Assembly (NCBI RefSeq): GCF_036669915.1
Contig: NC_089315.1
Span: 30,824,131-30,888,130 of the forward strand
Reading direction: 5' to 3'
DNA: 64,000 nt
Source: Pocillopora verrucosa
Lineage: Eukaryota > Cnidaria > Anthozoa > Scleractinia > Pocilloporidae
Shown piece after piece: positions 60,360 through 64,000 of the stretch. The notes beneath the pieces are model-generated. The model was not told the DNA's origin. It searched no databases and was given only the letters and a program-made list of their open reading frames with translations. Positions within the stretch are counted from its first letter, which is position 1. Each line of letters begins with the position of its first letter. The position numbers and the translations under genes are program-made.

Positions 60360-61382
60360 TTATAACTGCGTATCGATTACTTCTTGTTCAAACGCCAATT
60401 CGTGAATAAAGGTAGCTGCCGAGTGCAAATCCGCACTCCTTATTAAATCGTTTGCGTGCTGCCTGTAATTTCTTTCCCTGCAGATACAAAAGCGAGCCAT
60501 CGCGTGTCGAAACTCTGCAATTCTCAGTACGTAGACCACTGGATTGACAAAAGAGTTGAAGTAGTTGAAAAGGTTTACCACGAGGTAGAATTTCTGCTGC
60601 ACAGGAAATAACCAGACGTACCTCAAGAAGTTTAATATAACTAAAGGCAACCAAGCCAGCAAAGTAAGACCAGATACAAATAACAATGTCTTTGTTAAGC
60701 GCTTGTTTTGTAAGTCTCTGTTTTGCCGATGTGAAACGGCGACACATCCCCTTTGAAACTTTTTCCAAATACAAATGTTACAGCCACAAGTAGTTAACGT
60801 GAGAACCAGTGTATATGGCCCCCAAATTAACATCGTGTGTTTGGACGAAAATAGAATATTTGATCCTGTCCATAGTGCAGAGATAAGGAGAGCGAGCATC
60901 CATGCTGTAAAAATAACAATATGGTATACTCGCGCCGATAATGTCCGATACTTAAACGGCCAGTATATTGCGTAAAATCTCTCACACGATATGAAGGCTG
61001 CGGAAATAAGTGAGGCTTGTGAGAAGACTGTATCAACGATCATGAAGGAAACAGTTAACGGCCTGTTGCTCCACAGTCCCCAAGTCCCGTCCGTCCACAA
61101 CCGGAAATAGATGCCCACATCGTAAATGAAAATAGGCAAACTCACAGCTCCTACAAGCAGATCAGCATATGCCATATTGATGACCAAAAAAAGACTTTTC
61201 TTGCGAATGTTCTTGTTCATAACAAAGAGAACAATTGTAAGAATGTTTCCTGAGACTACTAAGACAAAGGTGACTATAAAGGCAGTGCTCCAGGCGATTC
61301 CCTCTGCCCTGAAGTGACCATTCATCGATAAATTTGGTTGGTTACTTTTCATGTGAAAATTACCAAGGGAAATATTGTTCAT
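60360..61382 (-). CDS. Class A GPCR, array member 8
   Basis: Intact, 340 residues, beginning MNNISLGNFHMKSN. TM1 SGNILTIVLF; TM2 NMAYADLLVGA; a longer loop 1 (LWTDGTWGLWSNRPLTVS); TM3 IVDTVFSQASLISAAFISCERFYAI (Asp 3.32, E-R-F); intracellular loop 3 ends NKRLTKTLLFVSGLTLLAWLPL; TM7 NPVVYVLRIAEFRHAM. The tail has CICRERN, candidate palmitoylation cysteines. The C-terminal end EVIDTQL resembles member 6 EMDTAL. No 3.25 cysteine. Confidence 0.92.
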   Translation of the reverse strand: MNNISLGNFHMKSNQPNLSMNGHFRAEGIAWSTAFIVTFVLVVSGNILTIVLFVMNKNIRKKSLFLVINMAYADLLVGAVSLPIFIYDVGIYFRLWTDGTWGLWSNRPLTVSFMIVDTVFSQASLISAAFISCERFYAIYWPFKYRTLSARVYHIVIFTAWMLALLISALWTGSNILFSSKHTMLIWGPYTLVLTLTTCGCNICIWKKFQRGCVAVSHRQNRDLQNKRLTKTLLFVSGLTLLAWLPLVILNFLRYVWLFPVQQKFYLVVNLFNYFNSFVNPVVYVLRIAEFRHAMARFCICRERNYRQHANDLIRSADLHSAATFIHELAFEQEVIDTQL

Positions 61383-63220
61383 CCTGAAATTTTATGTAAA
61401 GATAATCGTATGATACTGAGAGAGCAAAGAGAGCAACGCTGTAGTGGATGGATCGGGACGGATACATGGAGGACCAGTGATGCACAATTTACTGATTACA
61501 GCGAATGTTTTTTTTATTTCCCGAAAGTTGATCAATTTAGCATGACCCCTCACTGAGATAGCTTTCAAATTAAAGCTGAGAGCTTATTTGTATGTCAAGA
61601 GTTTTTAGCAACTTTATTTTTGCAGCTGCTTTTTTATAATTTTTTTCAAGCCGCCTGTTTGTAAATTGAAGATAAATTTGTTAACACTCGAAGCGACGCT
61701 AGTAGAACAAATGGTAGAATCGATGTGGGTTTAAAATTATTTCTGAAAAAAGGTGAATAAAAGCTTTAGCCATACATGAAATGTAAGAAATTCTTTATAA
61801 AACTGGATGTAACGAAAAATAATATAAAAGAATAACGATGAACTGAAAACCGAGGATTTGATAAGACTCGTTTAACTAAAATCTCTGTCATTAAAAGTAA
61901 ACTTTTTGCAATTAAAGTCTACCACGGCGTTTACTGTCGCAAATTGGATGAAAGTAATTATGTTTTTAAAATTAACAATTTTCCATGTTGCAAATAATCA
62001 CATTTTTTGGCGACAAGATCTTTCTCGATGAATTTTACTCTCATTAACAGAAACTGATGCTCGTTCATTTCACATTACTACGCATGCGACAATTCTGACT
62101 CAACCAGTTTCTAGTCTTTTGACCCAACTAAATCTTCCACAGATCTGCGCTACTTTTAGCTTACGTGACTGGAGGGTTTGTGTGAATTTAAAAAGCGATG
62201 GGTGCAAACCCGTTTGACGCCTCTGGTCAGCCCTCCTAATGAAGAGGCTTCTTAGCATTAAAACGTATGTTAGCGCTTTTTCAGATTTTCCTGTTTGTTT
62301 TCACCAGCCAGTCATTTTATTAACAAATATTTTGGATTTGACAAGGCCCTCCGCCAAGCGTTCCGCTGGACAAGGAAAACGAAGACTCTAGAAACAAGAT
62401 ATTACCGGATCGTGCTTTTCGGTCAATGACTCTGCGTACTGACATAAAACACAATCTTTCATCGAAGTCTAGTCATAAACATTGAAAACTATATTTAACT
62501 GCAAATTGAACGTCAGACAAGATCGATATCAACCGGTTTCAGTGCTGTACGTCGATTTGAGGTTTCGTAACAATCGTATTCTCTTTGCGAAATTCATCAC
62601 TTATTCATAAGGCATTAGACCATCCAAGTGTCTCTTTATTTCTCGCGAGTTTTAGAAAATACAGGAAGATACATTTCAAAATTTCGCCACACTCAGCGTA
62701 AACTTAAGAATGTGATGATTTTTTTTTCTATTTAAAGAAGGATTTAAGCGTCTTACGCTCAGACTGCGAACAATACAATAAAACACCTCGTAAAATTTAA
62801 TTAGTTTAATCTCAAGAGATCTGTTGTACTCTGCCAAAATCAAATAGACATTGTATTTTTTAATGACTTTATCCAAAAAAAACCTCATTGTGGTTTTTGC
62901 TGTCGGACATTTTTGGTTGCAGATAAGAGAGTTCCCTTCTTAAATTGCAATTGTGTCAAACCAATCCTTGATATGACTTCTGCGTTTGCTAATCGCATTT
63001 TACTTAATAATTTCGCCGGAAACATGATAATTAAGCCAACCGCACTCTGAGCAGCCATAGGAAAAAAGCCAGCTGAAAATATTCGAGCAATTCAAACTGA
63101 AAAACCTGCTAAAAACGCCCAAATACGGCCATGTTGCTCTAGATTTGCCATCAGCCCGTAGACCAGCGGTATATCCAGAAATAGTTTTGCAGCATTTCGT
63201 TTAGTAGAAACCTGCATAAA
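61383..63220. other. Intergenic spacer between members 8 and 9
   Basis: AT-rich, no gene. The minus-strand side holds the 5' region of member 8, and the plus-strand side that of member 9, so this is another divergent interval of about 1.8 kb. No repeats recognised. Confidence 0.45.
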
Positions 63221-64000
63221 ATGGTGAACAATACATCGTGCTCAGCACTCAACACTAGTTCAAAGATATCTCCTTCCAAGGCAGAGGGCATTGCACTGTG
63301 CAGTGCTTTCATTCTGACATCCGTTTTCAGTGTTGCAGGAAACTCTCTCACCCTTTTTCTCTTTGCAGTCAACAAGAAACTTCGTAAAAAGAGTTTATTC
63401 CTAGTCATGAACATGGCGTTTGCTGACTTTATGGTAGGAATATTGTGTTTACCCATTTACATTTATTTTGTTGGGGATTATTTCCAGCTTTGGACGAATC
63501 AATGGGAGGAAATCCATTCATCTGGGTACTACACGTTTATTGACAACACGTTTACCCAGGCTTCCATAATTTCTGCAGCTTTCATATCTTGTGAAAGATT
63601 TTACGCAGTGTACTGGCCTCTTAAGCACCGAACATTAATGCGGGCACATCGTATTGCTGTAATCCTTGCTTGGATCTTAGCTTTTGTTATTTCTGGGCTC
63701 TTGAGTGGACTTTGGCTCTCAGTTTCAACTCCCAAATATTCAATATTTCTTTGGGCGCCGTATATCTTGATTTTAACTTTTGTCATCTGCTCCGGTAACC
63801 TATGCATCTGGAGGAAACTTCGACGGGGAATTCTCGCTTCGCAGCGGAACAAATCAGCGCCCAACAAACGCTTGACAAAGACTTTACTTTTTGTATCAAT
63901 TATTTCTTTATTTTCGTGGCTACCTTTAGTTTTTACGAACATTTGGATGATGTTAACTAGCTTCACTTCGATATCATTAGAAATATATTTCATGGTAAAT
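63221..64000 (+). CDS. Class A GPCR, array member 9 (partial, runs off the window)
   Basis: Open from ATG at 63221 (MVNNTSCSALNTSSK) to the window end, about 260 residues, with no stop. TM1 VAGNSLTLFLF; TM2 NMAFADFMVGI; TM3 FIDNTFTQASIISAAFISCERFYAV (Asp 3.32, E-R-F); loop 3 end NKRLTKTLLFVSIISLFSWLPL. TM6 is complete and the start of TM7 (IYFMVN) is reached. It is transcribed rightward, opposite to members 2-8, and diverges from member 8. Confidence 0.9.
   Translation, partial: MVNNTSCSALNTSSKISPSKAEGIALCSAFILTSVFSVAGNSLTLFLFAVNKKLRKKSLFLVMNMAFADFMVGILCLPIYIYFVGDYFQLWTNQWEEIHSSGYYTFIDNTFTQASIISAAFISCERFYAVYWPLKHRTLMRAHRIAVILAWILAFVISGLLSGLWLSVSTPKYSIFLWAPYILILTFVICSGNLCIWRKLRRGILASQRNKSAPNKRLTKTLLFVSIISLFSWLPLVFTNIWMMLTSFTSISLEIYFMVN

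Overview
The window is eukaryotic nuclear DNA, most likely from an anthozoan cnidarian and probably a stony coral. The evidence is AT-rich DNA, genes split by GT-AG introns of roughly 100-1,300 bp, metazoan-specific orthologues, many short fold-back and tRNA-derived repeats, and a large array of intronless class A GPCRs of the kind expanded in corals. The species is inferred from general character and no taxon marker was available.

Layout. (1) 52-3268, minus: a complete six-exon DTWD2-like tRNA-uridine aminocarboxypropyltransferase. (2) 3451-26931, plus: a complete 38-exon DMXL1/2 (rabconnectin-3 alpha, Rav1-like) gene encoding about 3,081 residues. It lies head-to-head with DTWD2, only 182 bp between start codons. 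(3) 28470-30750, minus: a three-exon PEX11 peroxisome gene. (4) 31026-37521, plus: a 14-exon WDR93-like gene, again head-to-head with its neighbour (275 bp). All four models were assembled by hand from splice sites. Exon phases agree at every junction and every total is divisible by three. (5) 39246-64000: a single-family array of rhodopsin-like GPCRs. Five reading frames are open (39246+, 42892-, 47105-, 56055-, 60360-), a sixth is open but cut by the window end (63221+), three copies are broken (about 50275-, 53356-, 58725-), and two are short relics (about 45.6 kb and 54.7 kb).

The four left-hand genes are ordinary housekeeping or ciliary genes: tRNA modification, V-ATPase assembly, peroxisome division and probably axoneme structure. 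The two divergent pairs probably share bidirectional promoters. Copies of ATGGCGG (YY1-like) lie near both, and a short upstream ORF precedes both DMXL and WDR93. The right-hand third is an actively duplicating receptor cluster. It holds a very recent duplicate pair (42.9 and 47.1 kb, about six amino-acid differences over roughly 308 residues), fresh and old pseudogenes, and repeated intergenic blocks that show the duplication unit included flanking DNA. All readable receptors keep an Asp at position 3.32, lack the usual TM3 cysteine, and carry E-R-F in place of D-R-Y.

Most unusual items: two 33-bp in-frame copies of the end of DMXL exon 15, each with its own potential splice sites, in the following intron; a fold-back insertion at 41.7 kb with a 10-bp target duplication and a hammerhead-like core; and the receptor array itself.
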